From positions 806,001-870,000 of the forward strand of contig NZ_CP080999.1 of NCBI RefSeq assembly GCF_019645855.1: DNA of 64,000 nt. Direction: 5' to 3'. Shown here piece by piece: positions 8,334 to 15,895 of this stretch. Each line of letters starts with the position of its first letter. Position 1 is the first letter of the stretch. The stretch is from Mycobacterium malmoense. GTDB lineage: Bacteria; Actinomycetota; Actinomycetes; Mycobacteriales; Mycobacteriaceae. Made by a program: the position numbers and the translations under genes. Under the pieces are notes generated by a model. It was not told the DNA's origin, ran no database searches, and saw nothing but the letters and a program-made list of their open reading frames with translations.

Positions 8334-8960
8334 GTGACGACGAACGAGATACATTCGATGGTGATCGCATCGGATTATCGCATCCCGGATCCGACCCGAG
8401 TGTGGCCGCTGCTCGAGCGCAACAAAGCGGCACTGGCCGACATTGGCGCACACCACGTTCTGGTGTACACGTCCACCCACGACTACGGCCGGGTGCTGGT
8501 AATGATCGGGGTGCACAGCCGTGAGCCGATCGTGGAACTGTTGCGCTCCCGGGTCTTCTTCGACTGGTTCGATGCCGCTGGTGTCGACGACATCCCCGCG
8601 GTCTTTGCCGGCGAGATCGTCGACCGGTTCGTTCCGGTACCGCCGGCCATCTCCGGGGCGCCGGGCGTCGTGGTTGCCGCGATCGCGTCGGTCGACGACG
8701 TGTCGGCCCTGCTCGCGGGGGTCAGCTCGGCAGCGGACCGATTTACCGCGGCCGGTATCCGAAAGACCTGGATTTTCCAGGCTTTCGACGATGAGCATGA
8801 GGTCCTGATCTTGCAGGAGTTTCCCGACGAGGAGGGCGCGCGGCGGTGGATCGACCACCCCGACGCCGCGGCCCAATGGATGTCCGGGGCGGGCGTGGGT
8901 GCCTACCCGCCGCTCTTTGTTGGCCGGTTCTTCGACATGATGCGCATCGAGGCGGACTGA
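8334..8960 (+). CDS. Conserved hypothetical protein, duplicated ferredoxin-like halves
   Basis: Encodes 208 residues without a signal or membrane segment. Two halves look alike: each has a short beta/alpha pattern with a phrase such as VLVMIGVHSREPIVELL or VLILQEFPDEEGARRWI and ends in an aromatic FF(D/V) segment, suggesting a tandem alpha-beta (ferredoxin-like or stress-response dimeric) fold. The GTG at 8334 lies 7 bases after the Mam stop; an ATG at 8358 is an alternative. It is probably co-transcribed with the Mam genes. I do not recognise the family and assign no function. Confidence 0.72.
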   Translation: MTTNEIHSMVIASDYRIPDPTRVWPLLERNKAALADIGAHHVLVYTSTHDYGRVLVMIGVHSREPIVELLRSRVFFDWFDAAGVDDIPAVFAGEIVDRFVPVPPAISGAPGVVVAAIASVDDVSALLAGVSSAADRFTAAGIRKTWIFQAFDDEHEVLILQEFPDEEGARRWIDHPDAAAQWMSGAGVGAYPPLFVGRFFDMMRIEAD

Positions 8961-9019
8961 GCGGACCGATCCCGGACCGCACGGCACACTCGGTCTAGCC
9001 GCGCTGAGACCGAGCGGCC

Positions 9020-10720
9020 TTAACCGGCCTTCACCGGCGACATGGGTCCCACGAGTTGGCCGAGCAGGCGAGGGATGTCGAGGCGCGGCAACACCACCTC
9101 GACGAACACCATGCGGTCCTTGTGCTCGGCGGCCGCGGTGAATGCGTCGTCGAGCTCGCCATAGGTCTGCGCCCGGAACGCCAGATGATTGGCCACGCCC
9201 AGCGCGTGGGGAATGTCGGTCCAACTCCAACCGACAATGTCGTTGTAGGGGGCCGTCTTTCCGTGGATCGCCCGTTCGACGGTGTAGCCGTCGTTGTTGA
9301 CCACCACGATGACGGGGGATAACCCCTCGCGGGAGAAGGTGCCGAGTTCCTGGACGGTAAGTTGCGCTGCGCCGTCGCCGATCAGCAACACGGTCCTGCG
9401 GTCCGGATGCGCCACGGCGGCCCCGACCGCCGCGGGCAGCGTGTAACCGATTGAGCCCCACAGTGGTTGGCCGATGAAGGTGACTCCGTGCGGCAACCGG
9501 TGATCCGCCATGCCGTAGAACGACGTCCCCTGATCGGCGAGGACCACGTTTCCCGGTGTGAGCGCCACGCAAAGCCGGTCCCATAGCATCTGTTGGGTAA
9601 GTGGTTGATCCCGTGGCGGGGGTGGCGGCAGTGGATCGGCGGGCGGCGACGCCACGGGTGGCGACGTGATCCCGCGCCGGACCAGGATCGTGGCCAGCGC
9701 CTCCAGCGCGGCGCCCATTTCCAGCGGCGCGAAGACCTCGCCGGCGACGCTGCTTTGGTATTGCCCGACGTCGATGGTCCGGGCCGGGTCGATCCGCTGG
9801 CTGAAGAAGCCGCTGACCATGTCGGTGAACACCACGCCCGCCGTCACCAGCACCGGTGCCTGCTCGATCGCCGTGCGCACCCGTTCGGCGCTGGCCGAGC
9901 CCGCGTAGATCCCCAGGAAGTTGGGTGAGCTCTCGTCGAGCAGGCTCTTTCCCCACATCAGTGTGGCGTGCGGCACCACGTCGGCCGCCAGCAGCGCCTC
10001 GAGTTCTTTGATGGCGTGCAGGCGGTGGACCAGCAGGTCGGCCAGCACGGTCAACTGGTGGTCGCCGATGAGTTCGGTTGCGGCGTCGGTGAATAGCGCT
10101 AGCGCCCGGGGGCTGGTGCCGCCGGCGTAGCGGGGCAGCGGCGCGTCGGGCGGTTCGGTGGGGAAGCGCGCCACGTCGGTGGACAGCAAGACGTATCCGG
10201 GTCGCTTCTGCTCGCGCACCTCGCTGAGCACCCGGTCGATCTCCCTGCACGCCGTCGCCGGCATGAGATTGGCCTGGGCACAGGTGATTTCGCGGCTGAT
10301 CCGGAAGAAGTGCTCGAAATCCCCGTCGCCCAGGGAATGGTGTAGCGCGCGCCTGGTGCCCTGCGCGTCCTTGGAGGGTCCGCCGACGATGTGCACGACG
10401 GGCACGTGCTCGGCGTAGCTGCCCGCGATCGCGTTGGCCGCCGAGAGTTCTCCCACGCCGAATGTCGTTACCACGGCCGACATTCCGCGCAACCGTCCGT
10501 ACCCGTCGGCGGCGTAACCGGCGTTGAGCTCGTTGGCGCTGCCGACCCACCGAATGGTGGGATGGGCCACGATGTGGTCCAAAAATTCCAGGTTGTAGTC
10601 GCCGGGAACGCCGAAGATTTCGGACACGCCGAGTTCGGCGAGGCGGTCCAACAGGTAGTCACCGACGGTGTAGGCGGAATTTCCGGGGCCGGGCCCCGCA
10701 TCGGTCGGGGTATCAGTCAC
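9020..10720 (-). CDS. pdc: Thiamine-diphosphate decarboxylase (pyruvate/indolepyruvate type)
   Basis: Encodes about 566 residues closely resembling M. tuberculosis Rv0853c, annotated as a pyruvate or indole-3-pyruvate (2-keto acid) decarboxylase. It would decarboxylate a 2-oxo acid to an aldehyde with ThDP and Mg. The N-terminal catalytic glutamate region (SANELNAGYAADGYGR), the histidine pair ALHHSLGDG, and the C-terminal ThDP signature from LIGDGAAQ to VVVNNDGYTVE are visible. The GTG at 10720 (VTDTP) is chosen because it gives a length near the 560 residues of the M. tuberculosis protein; the frame opens further to 10762. It is divergent from the SRPBCC gene. True substrate is uncertain. 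Confidence 0.92.
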   Translation of the reverse strand: MTDTPTDAGPGPGNSAYTVGDYLLDRLAELGVSEIFGVPGDYNLEFLDHIVAHPTIRWVGSANELNAGYAADGYGRLRGMSAVVTTFGVGELSAANAIAGSYAEHVPVVHIVGGPSKDAQGTRRALHHSLGDGDFEHFFRISREITCAQANLMPATACREIDRVLSEVREQKRPGYVLLSTDVARFPTEPPDAPLPRYAGGTSPRALALFTDAATELIGDHQLTVLADLLVHRLHAIKELEALLAADVVPHATLMWGKSLLDESSPNFLGIYAGSASAERVRTAIEQAPVLVTAGVVFTDMVSGFFSQRIDPARTIDVGQYQSSVAGEVFAPLEMGAALEALATILVRRGITSPPVASPPADPLPPPPPRDQPLTQQMLWDRLCVALTPGNVVLADQGTSFYGMADHRLPHGVTFIGQPLWGSIGYTLPAAVGAAVAHPDRRTVLLIGDGAAQLTVQELGTFSREGLSPVIVVVNNDGYTVERAIHGKTAPYNDIVGWSWTDIPHALGVANHLAFRAQTYGELDDAFTAAAEHKDRMVFVEVVLPRLDIPRLLGQLVGPMSPVKAG

Positions 10721-10785
10721 AAGCACGACGGTACGCTCGGCCGAAACCGTTCCGGCCGGCACGCCGTTCGCCTAATGTGCGGGCC

Positions 10786-11229
10786 ATGGCAATCAAAGAA
10801 TCCCGCGACATCGTCATCGAAGCCGGCCCCGAGGAGATTCTGGACGTCATCGCCGATTTCGAGGCGATGCCCGAATGGTCGGACCCGCACCAGAGCGCGG
10901 AAGTCCTCGAGACCGGAGACGACGGGCGTCCCAGCAAGGTGAAGATGAAGGTCAAGACCGCGGGGATCACCGACGAACAGGTGGTGGCCTACACGTGGAG
11001 CGACAACGCGGTGAGCTGGACGCTGGTCAGCTCCGCCCAGCAGCGCTCGCAGGACGGCAAGTACACCCTGGTTCCGCAGGGCCAGGCCACCCTGGTGAAG
11101 TTCGAGATCAGCGTCGACCCGAACGTTCCCCTGCCCGGCTTCGTGCTCAAACGCGCGATCAAGGGGACGATCGATACGGCGACCGCGGCCCTGCGCAAGC
11201 GGGTGCTCAAGGTGAAGAAGGGTAAGTAA
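10786..11229 (+). CDS. SRPBCC-fold protein (Rv0854-like)
   Basis: Encodes 147 residues of a START-like (polyketide cyclase/dehydrase) fold, which usually binds a hydrophobic ligand. Features: N-terminal strand SRDIVIEAGPEEILDVIADF, central MPEWSD, a W-rich strand AYTWSDNAVSWTL, and the C-terminal long helix. It corresponds to Rv0854 by position beside pdc and the racemase gene. The ATG at 10786 is preferred over a GTG three codons upstream. Five bases separate it from the racemase gene, so they are likely an operon. Ligand unknown. Confidence 0.88.
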   Translation: MAIKESRDIVIEAGPEEILDVIADFEAMPEWSDPHQSAEVLETGDDGRPSKVKMKVKTAGITDEQVVAYTWSDNAVSWTLVSSAQQRSQDGKYTLVPQGQATLVKFEISVDPNVPLPGFVLKRAIKGTIDTATAALRKRVLKVKKGK

Positions 11230-11234
11230 TCACC

Positions 11235-12368
11235 GTGAGCGGCGGTGGGCCCCTGGCCGGGGTGCGGGTGATCGAACTGGGCGGCATCGGACCGGGGCCG
11301 CACGCGGGGATGGTGCTCGCCGACTTGGGCGCCGACGTGGTGCGGGTGCGCCGCCCGGGCAGCGTGGCGATCGCAAGCGCGGCGAAGCCGGGCGAAGCGG
11401 GTCGCCACCAAGCGGTCGTGACGATGCCGCCTGAGGACCGCGACCTGCTGCACCGCGGGAAGCGCATCGTGGACCTGGACGTCAAGGCGCAGCCTCAGGC
11501 GCTGCTGGAGCTGGCCGCCAAGGCCGACGTGCTGTTGGACTGCTTCCGGCCCGGCACCTGCGAGCGACTCGGCATCGGGCCCGACGACTGTGCGGCGGTC
11601 AATCCGCGGCTGATCTTTGCGCGGATTACCGGCTGGGGACAGGACGGGCCGCTGGCCCAGACGGCGGGCCACGACATCAACTATCTGTCGCAGACCGGTG
11701 CGCTCTCGGCGCTGGGGTACGCCGACCGGCCGCCGATGCCGCCGCTGAACCTGGTCGCCGACTTCGGCGGCGGTTCGATGCTGGTGCTGCTGGGCATCGT
11801 GGCGGCGCTGTACGAGCGGGAACGGTCGGGCAAGGGCCAGGTCATCGACGCCGCGATGGTCGACGGGGTCAGCCTGCTGGTCCAGATGATGTGGGCCATG
11901 AAGTCGACCGGTGCGCTGCGCGACAGGCGCGAGTCGTTCCTGCTCGACGGCGGCGCCCCATTCTACCGGTGCTACGAGACCGCCGATGGCAAGTACGTGG
12001 CCGTCGGCGCCATCGAGCCGCAATTCTTCGCGGCGTTGCTGGCCGGGCTCGGCCTGTCGCCCGACGAGGTGCCCAGCCAGCTCGACATCGGTTCGTACCC
12101 ACGGATGTACGACGTCTTCGCGCAGAGGTTCGCCGGCCGGACCCGTGACGAGTGGACACGGGTTTTCGTCGGCACCGATGCGTGTGTCACCCCGGTGTTG
12201 ACTTGGAGCGAAGCCGCCGTGGCCGACCATTTGAAGGCACGCTCAACAATAATCACCGCCCACGGCGTCGAACAGGCCGCGCCCGCGCCGCGTTTCTCCC
12301 GAACGCCGGCCGGACCGGTTGGCCCGCCGCCGGCGGCAACCACACCTGTGGACGAAATCGGCTGGTAG
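11235..12368 (+). CDS. far: Alpha-methylacyl-CoA racemase-like (CaiB/BaiF, Rv0855)
   Basis: Encodes 377 residues of family III CoA-transferase fold. The orthologue in M. tuberculosis (Rv0855, far) is annotated as a fatty-acid-CoA racemase, interconverting R and S 2-methylacyl-CoA before beta-oxidation. Residues matching the characterised racemase are visible: His in AGHDINYLSQTG (about 126-140), Asp in NLVADFGGGSM (about 176) and Glu in GAIEPQF. The GTG at 11235 follows the SRPBCC stop by five bases. The neighbouring fadA/fadB genes fit a role in branched-chain or sterol side-chain oxidation. Confidence 0.9.
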   Translation: MSGGGPLAGVRVIELGGIGPGPHAGMVLADLGADVVRVRRPGSVAIASAAKPGEAGRHQAVVTMPPEDRDLLHRGKRIVDLDVKAQPQALLELAAKADVLLDCFRPGTCERLGIGPDDCAAVNPRLIFARITGWGQDGPLAQTAGHDINYLSQTGALSALGYADRPPMPPLNLVADFGGGSMLVLLGIVAALYERERSGKGQVIDAAMVDGVSLLVQMMWAMKSTGALRDRRESFLLDGGAPFYRCYETADGKYVAVGAIEPQFFAALLAGLGLSPDEVPSQLDIGSYPRMYDVFAQRFAGRTRDEWTRVFVGTDACVTPVLTWSEAAVADHLKARSTIITAHGVEQAAPAPRFSRTPAGPVGPPPAATTPVDEIGW

Positions 12369-12426
12369 CCAAGGATTTACGGCGAACATCGTCCGCGCGG
12401 AGGGCGCCGTTGCTAAGTTGGTCTCA

Positions 12427-12864
12427 GTGGCCGTCAAAGCATCACGGGAATTCGTCGTTGACGCGCCCCCAGAAGTGGTCATGGAGGCGCTGACAGATGT
12501 CGGCCTGTTGTCATCCTGGTCGCCGCTGCACAAACAGGTGGAAGTGATCGACCGTTATCCCGACGGCCGGCCCCACCATGTCAAGGCCACCATCAGGATC
12601 CTGGGGCTCGTCGACAAAGAGGTCCTGGAATACCACTGGGGCCCCGACTGGGTGGTCTGGGATGCCAAAGGGACCGCCCAGCAGCACGGCCAGCATGTCG
12701 AATACACCGTCAAACCCGAGGGCCTCGACAAGACGCGAGTGCGTTTCGACATCACCGTCGAACCGGCGGGGCCCATTCCCGGTTTCGTCGTTAGGCGCGC
12801 AACCGAAAATGTCCTCAACGCCGCGGTGAAGGGTCTGCGCAACCTGGTCATGGGCGGCGGTTAG
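12427..12864 (+). CDS. SRPBCC-fold protein (Rv0856-like)
   Basis: Encodes 145 residues of the START-like fold, with SREFVVDAPPEVVMEALTDV at the N-terminus and a distinctive YHWGPDWVVWDAKGTAQQHG segment. It is a close paralogue of the next gene (same YHWGPDW and AQQHGQH blocks), so the two arose by tandem duplication. The GTG at 12427 is chosen by alignment with that paralogue; the frame opens earlier at 12319. It follows the racemase gene by 58 bases. A lipid-binding or acyl-CoA-handling role is inferred from context only. Confidence 0.86.
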   Translation: MAVKASREFVVDAPPEVVMEALTDVGLLSSWSPLHKQVEVIDRYPDGRPHHVKATIRILGLVDKEVLEYHWGPDWVVWDAKGTAQQHGQHVEYTVKPEGLDKTRVRFDITVEPAGPIPGFVVRRATENVLNAAVKGLRNLVMGGG

Positions 12865-12866
12865 CG

Positions 12867-13301
12867 GTGGCCGTACAGGCAGCGTCGGAAATCGTTATCG
12901 ACGCGCCCCCGGAAGTGATCATGGAGGCACTCGCCGACGTGGACGCCGTGCCGTCGTGGTCATCGGTGCACAAACGGGTCGAAGTTATCGACAAACACCC
13001 CGACGGGCGACCGCACCACGTGAAGGTCACCATCGCGGTGACCGGCATTCACGACACGGAAATGCTCGAATACCACTGGGGCCCAGATTGGATGGTGTGG
13101 GACGCGGCCAAGACCGCGCAGCAGCACGGTCAGCACGGGGAATACACGCTGAGCCGGGAGGGTGACAACAAGACCAGGGTGCGGTTTGCAATCACGGTCG
13201 AACCGTGGGCGCCGCTGCCCGAGTTTTGGGTCAACCGGGCCCGCAAGAAGATCCTGCATGCCGCGCTGGAGGGGCTGCGGCAGCGCGTTATGGATGCATA
13301 G
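12867..13301 (+). CDS. SRPBCC-fold protein (Rv0857-like), tandem paralogue
   Basis: Encodes 144 residues, near-parallel to the preceding protein: ASEIVIDAPPEVIMEALADV at the N-terminus, the YHWGPDWMVWDA strand and a terminal amphipathic helix. The GTG start is two bases past the previous stop, so translation is coupled. Position corresponds to Rv0857. The gene is convergent with the aminotransferase gene, with only four bases between stops. Ligand and function unknown. Confidence 0.87.
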   Translation: MAVQAASEIVIDAPPEVIMEALADVDAVPSWSSVHKRVEVIDKHPDGRPHHVKVTIAVTGIHDTEMLEYHWGPDWMVWDAAKTAQQHGQHGEYTLSREGDNKTRVRFAITVEPWAPLPEFWVNRARKKILHAALEGLRQRVMDA

Positions 13302-13305
13302 CCGT

Positions 13306-14487
13306 TCAGTCCCGCAGCGCGGCCAGCCGCCCGATCGCCTCGTCGAGGGTGTCGTCGCGTTTGCAGAAAGTGAAGCGCACCAAGTGATTCCACACCTTGG
13401 CTTGCTTCGAGGCGTGCGGGGCGGCCGGATCGCAGAACGCCGACATCGGGATGGCTGCCACGCCGACCTTTTCCGGTAGCGCTGCGCAGAACGCCGTGCT
13501 GTCGTCGTAGCCCAGCGGCCGCGGGTCGGCACACAGAAAATAGGTGCCGGCGCTGTCGTGCACCTCGAACCCGATGTCGATCAGCCCGGCGGCCAGTTGA
13601 TCGCGTCTGGCCTGCAGACTGCTGCGCAGGTCGGCCACCCAGGCGTCCTCGGTGTCCAGCGCCAGAGCCACCGCGGGCTGGAACGGCGCGCCGCCGACGT
13701 AGCTCAAATACTGTTTGGCCGCACGCACGCCCGCGATGAGTTGCGCTGGGCCGCAAGCCCATCCGATCTTCCAGCCGGTGCAGTTGAACATCTTGGCCGC
13801 ACTGGAGATGGTGATGGTCCGCTCGGCCATGCCGTCGAAGCCGGCCAGGGGCACGTGTTGGCGGCCGTCAAACACCAGGTGCTCGTACACCTCGTCGGTG
13901 ATCACCAACAGGTCGGCCGCCACCGCGATCTCCGCGATCGCCGCCAGCTCGGTCGCGCTCAGCACCGTGCCGGTCGGGTTGTGCGGTGAGTTGACGATCA
14001 GCGCGCGGGTGCGGGGCGTCACCGCCCGCCGCAGCGCGTCGGCGTCCAGGGCGAAGCCGCTGGCATCGGGGACCAGCGGCACGGCCACCCGGTGCGCGCC
14101 GGCCATCGCCACCACCGGCGAGTAGGAGTCATAGAAGGGTTCGATCAAGATCACCTCCGAGCCGGGCTCGACCAGGCCGATCACCGCCGCCGCGATGGCT
14201 TCGGTGGCCCCGACCGTCACCAGCACCTCGGTGTCGGGGTCGTACTCGACGCCAAAGTGTCGCCGCCGGTGCGCGGCGATGGCGTGGCGCAGCGGCGCGA
14301 TGCCTGTTCCCGGCGGGTATTGGTTGGCGCCCTCGGCGATGGCGTCTTGCGCGGCCTTCAGCAACGCCGGCGGCCCGTCCTCGTCGGGAAAGCCCTGGCC
14401 GAGATTCACCGCGCCGATCCGCGCGGCCAGAGCCGACATTTCGGCGAACACCGTGGTGGCGTAGGGCCGCAGTCGCGACACGGTCAT
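13306..14487 (-). CDS. dapC: Class I PLP aminotransferase (DapC)
   Basis: Encodes 393 residues, orthologous by sequence and position to Rv0858c, structurally characterised as N-succinyldiaminopimelate aminotransferase of the lysine/meso-diaminopimelate (cell wall) pathway. Seen: the fold-type I pattern with GQGFPD near residue 30, NSPHNPTG (about 170), the D-x-Y of ITDEVYEHLVF, the PLP Schiff-base lysine in SSAAKMF, and the C-terminal arginine in VRFTFCK. The ATG at 14487 is the family start; the same frame continues open upstream antisense to fadA and is not coding. Assignment to DapC follows the M. tuberculosis work; kynurenine or glutamine transaminase activity is the alternative. Confidence 0.9.
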   Translation of the reverse strand: MTVSRLRPYATTVFAEMSALAARIGAVNLGQGFPDEDGPPALLKAAQDAIAEGANQYPPGTGIAPLRHAIAAHRRRHFGVEYDPDTEVLVTVGATEAIAAAVIGLVEPGSEVILIEPFYDSYSPVVAMAGAHRVAVPLVPDASGFALDADALRRAVTPRTRALIVNSPHNPTGTVLSATELAAIAEIAVAADLLVITDEVYEHLVFDGRQHVPLAGFDGMAERTITISSAAKMFNCTGWKIGWACGPAQLIAGVRAAKQYLSYVGGAPFQPAVALALDTEDAWVADLRSSLQARRDQLAAGLIDIGFEVHDSAGTYFLCADPRPLGYDDSTAFCAALPEKVGVAAIPMSAFCDPAAPHASKQAKVWNHLVRFTFCKRDDTLDEAIGRLAALRD

Positions 14488-14523
14488 GGTCGTCGAGCTT
14501 AGGCCGAGCGTCGAGCGTCGAGC

Positions 14524-14569
14524 GTCACGCCAGCGTGGCGATCCGCGCCGAGCGCTGCGCTGGCGTGAC
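14524..14569. repeat. 12-bp-stem inverted repeat between dapC and fadA
   Basis: GTCACGCCAGCG (14524-14535) is exactly complementary to 14558-14569, with a 22-base loop; it is preceded by GTCGAGC tandem units. It lies between divergent dapC and fadA. It could be a dispersed intergenic repeat or a transcript hairpin. Confidence 0.5.
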
Positions 14570-14679
14570 AGTCGACGAGCGGTGGGCCTCCCACCGGCGC
14601 AGCGCTGCCCAACCAACAGGTTGGCCGGGAGTTTTGTTAGGGTGCGGATACGAACCCCATTTGCGAACAGGAAGTCGAC

Positions 14680-15891
14680 ATGTCCGAAGAAGCCTTCATC
14701 TATGAGGCCATCCGCACACCGCGCGGCAAGCAGAAGAACGGATCGCTGAACGAGGTCAAGCCGCTGAGCCTGGTCGTCGGGCTGATCGACGAGCTGCGCA
14801 GGCGTTTCCCCGACCTGGACGAGAACCTGATCAGCGACGTGATCCTCGGCGTCGTCTCGCCGGTCGGTGACCAGGGCGCCGACATCGCCCGTGCCGCTGT
14901 GCTGGCCGCGCGGATGCCGGACACCGTCGGCGGCGTGCAGCTCAACCGGTTCTGCGCCTCGGGGCTGGAGGCCGTCAACACCGCCGCCCAGAAGGTCCGC
15001 TCCGGCTGGGACGACTTGGTCCTCGCCGGCGGCGTCGAGTCGATGAGCCGGGTGCCGATGGGATCCGACGGCGGCGCCATGGCGCTGGACCCGGCCACCA
15101 ACTACGACATCGGATTCGTGCCGCAGGGCATCGGCGCCGACCTGATCGCCACCATCGAGGGCTTCTCCCGCGAGGGCGTCGACGCCTACGCGCTGCGCAG
15201 CCAGAAGAAGGCCGCCGAGGCGTGGTCGGGCGGCTACTTCGCCAAATCCGTGGTGCCGGTCCGCGACCAGAACGGTCTGCTGATTCTCGACCACGACGAG
15301 CACATGCGGCCCGACACCACCATGGAGGGCCTGGCCAAGCTGAAGTCCGCCTTCGAGGGCCTGGCGGCGTTGGGCGGCTTCGACGACGTCGCGCTGCAGA
15401 AGTACCACTGGGTCGAGAGGATCGACCACGTCCACACCGGCGGCAACAGCTCCGGGATCGTCGACGGCGCCGCGCTGGTGCTCATCGGCTCCGAGGCCGC
15501 CGGCAAGTCGCAGGGCCTGACGCCGCGGGCGCGCGTTGTGGCCACCGCCACCACCGGGGCCGAGCCGACGATCATGCTGACCGGTCCGACGCCGGCCACC
15601 CGCAAGGTGCTCGACCGGGCCGGGCTGACCATCGACGACATCGACCTGTTCGAGCTCAACGAGGCGTTCGCGTCGGTGGTGCTGAAGTTCCAGAAGGACC
15701 TCAACATTCCCGACGAGAAGCTCAACGTGAACGGCGGTGCCATCGCGATGGGCCACCCGCTGGGCGCCACCGGCGCCATGCTCCTGGGCACCATGGTCGA
15801 CGAACTGGAGCGTCGCAACGCTCGGCGTGCGCTGATCACCCTGTGTATTGGCGGCGGCATGGGTGTCGCGACGATCATCGAGAGGGTTTAA
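14680..15891 (+). CDS. fadA: Acetyl-CoA acyltransferase (thiolase), beta subunit
   Basis: Encodes 403 residues. It performs the last step of beta-oxidation, cleaving 3-ketoacyl-CoA with CoA. The nucleophilic cysteine lies in NRFCASGLEAV (about residue 92), the catalytic histidine in GGAIAMGHPLGATGA and the second cysteine in CIGGGMG near the end. An AGGAAG ribosome site precedes the ATG. It forms a two-gene operon with fadB, five bases downstream, as at Rv0859-Rv0860; the proteins assemble into the trifunctional enzyme in M. tuberculosis. Confidence 0.96.
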   Translation: MSEEAFIYEAIRTPRGKQKNGSLNEVKPLSLVVGLIDELRRRFPDLDENLISDVILGVVSPVGDQGADIARAAVLAARMPDTVGGVQLNRFCASGLEAVNTAAQKVRSGWDDLVLAGGVESMSRVPMGSDGGAMALDPATNYDIGFVPQGIGADLIATIEGFSREGVDAYALRSQKKAAEAWSGGYFAKSVVPVRDQNGLLILDHDEHMRPDTTMEGLAKLKSAFEGLAALGGFDDVALQKYHWVERIDHVHTGGNSSGIVDGAALVLIGSEAAGKSQGLTPRARVVATATTGAEPTIMLTGPTPATRKVLDRAGLTIDDIDLFELNEAFASVVLKFQKDLNIPDEKLNVNGGAIAMGHPLGATGAMLLGTMVDELERRNARRALITLCIGGGMGVATIIERV

Positions 15892-15895
15892 GCAC

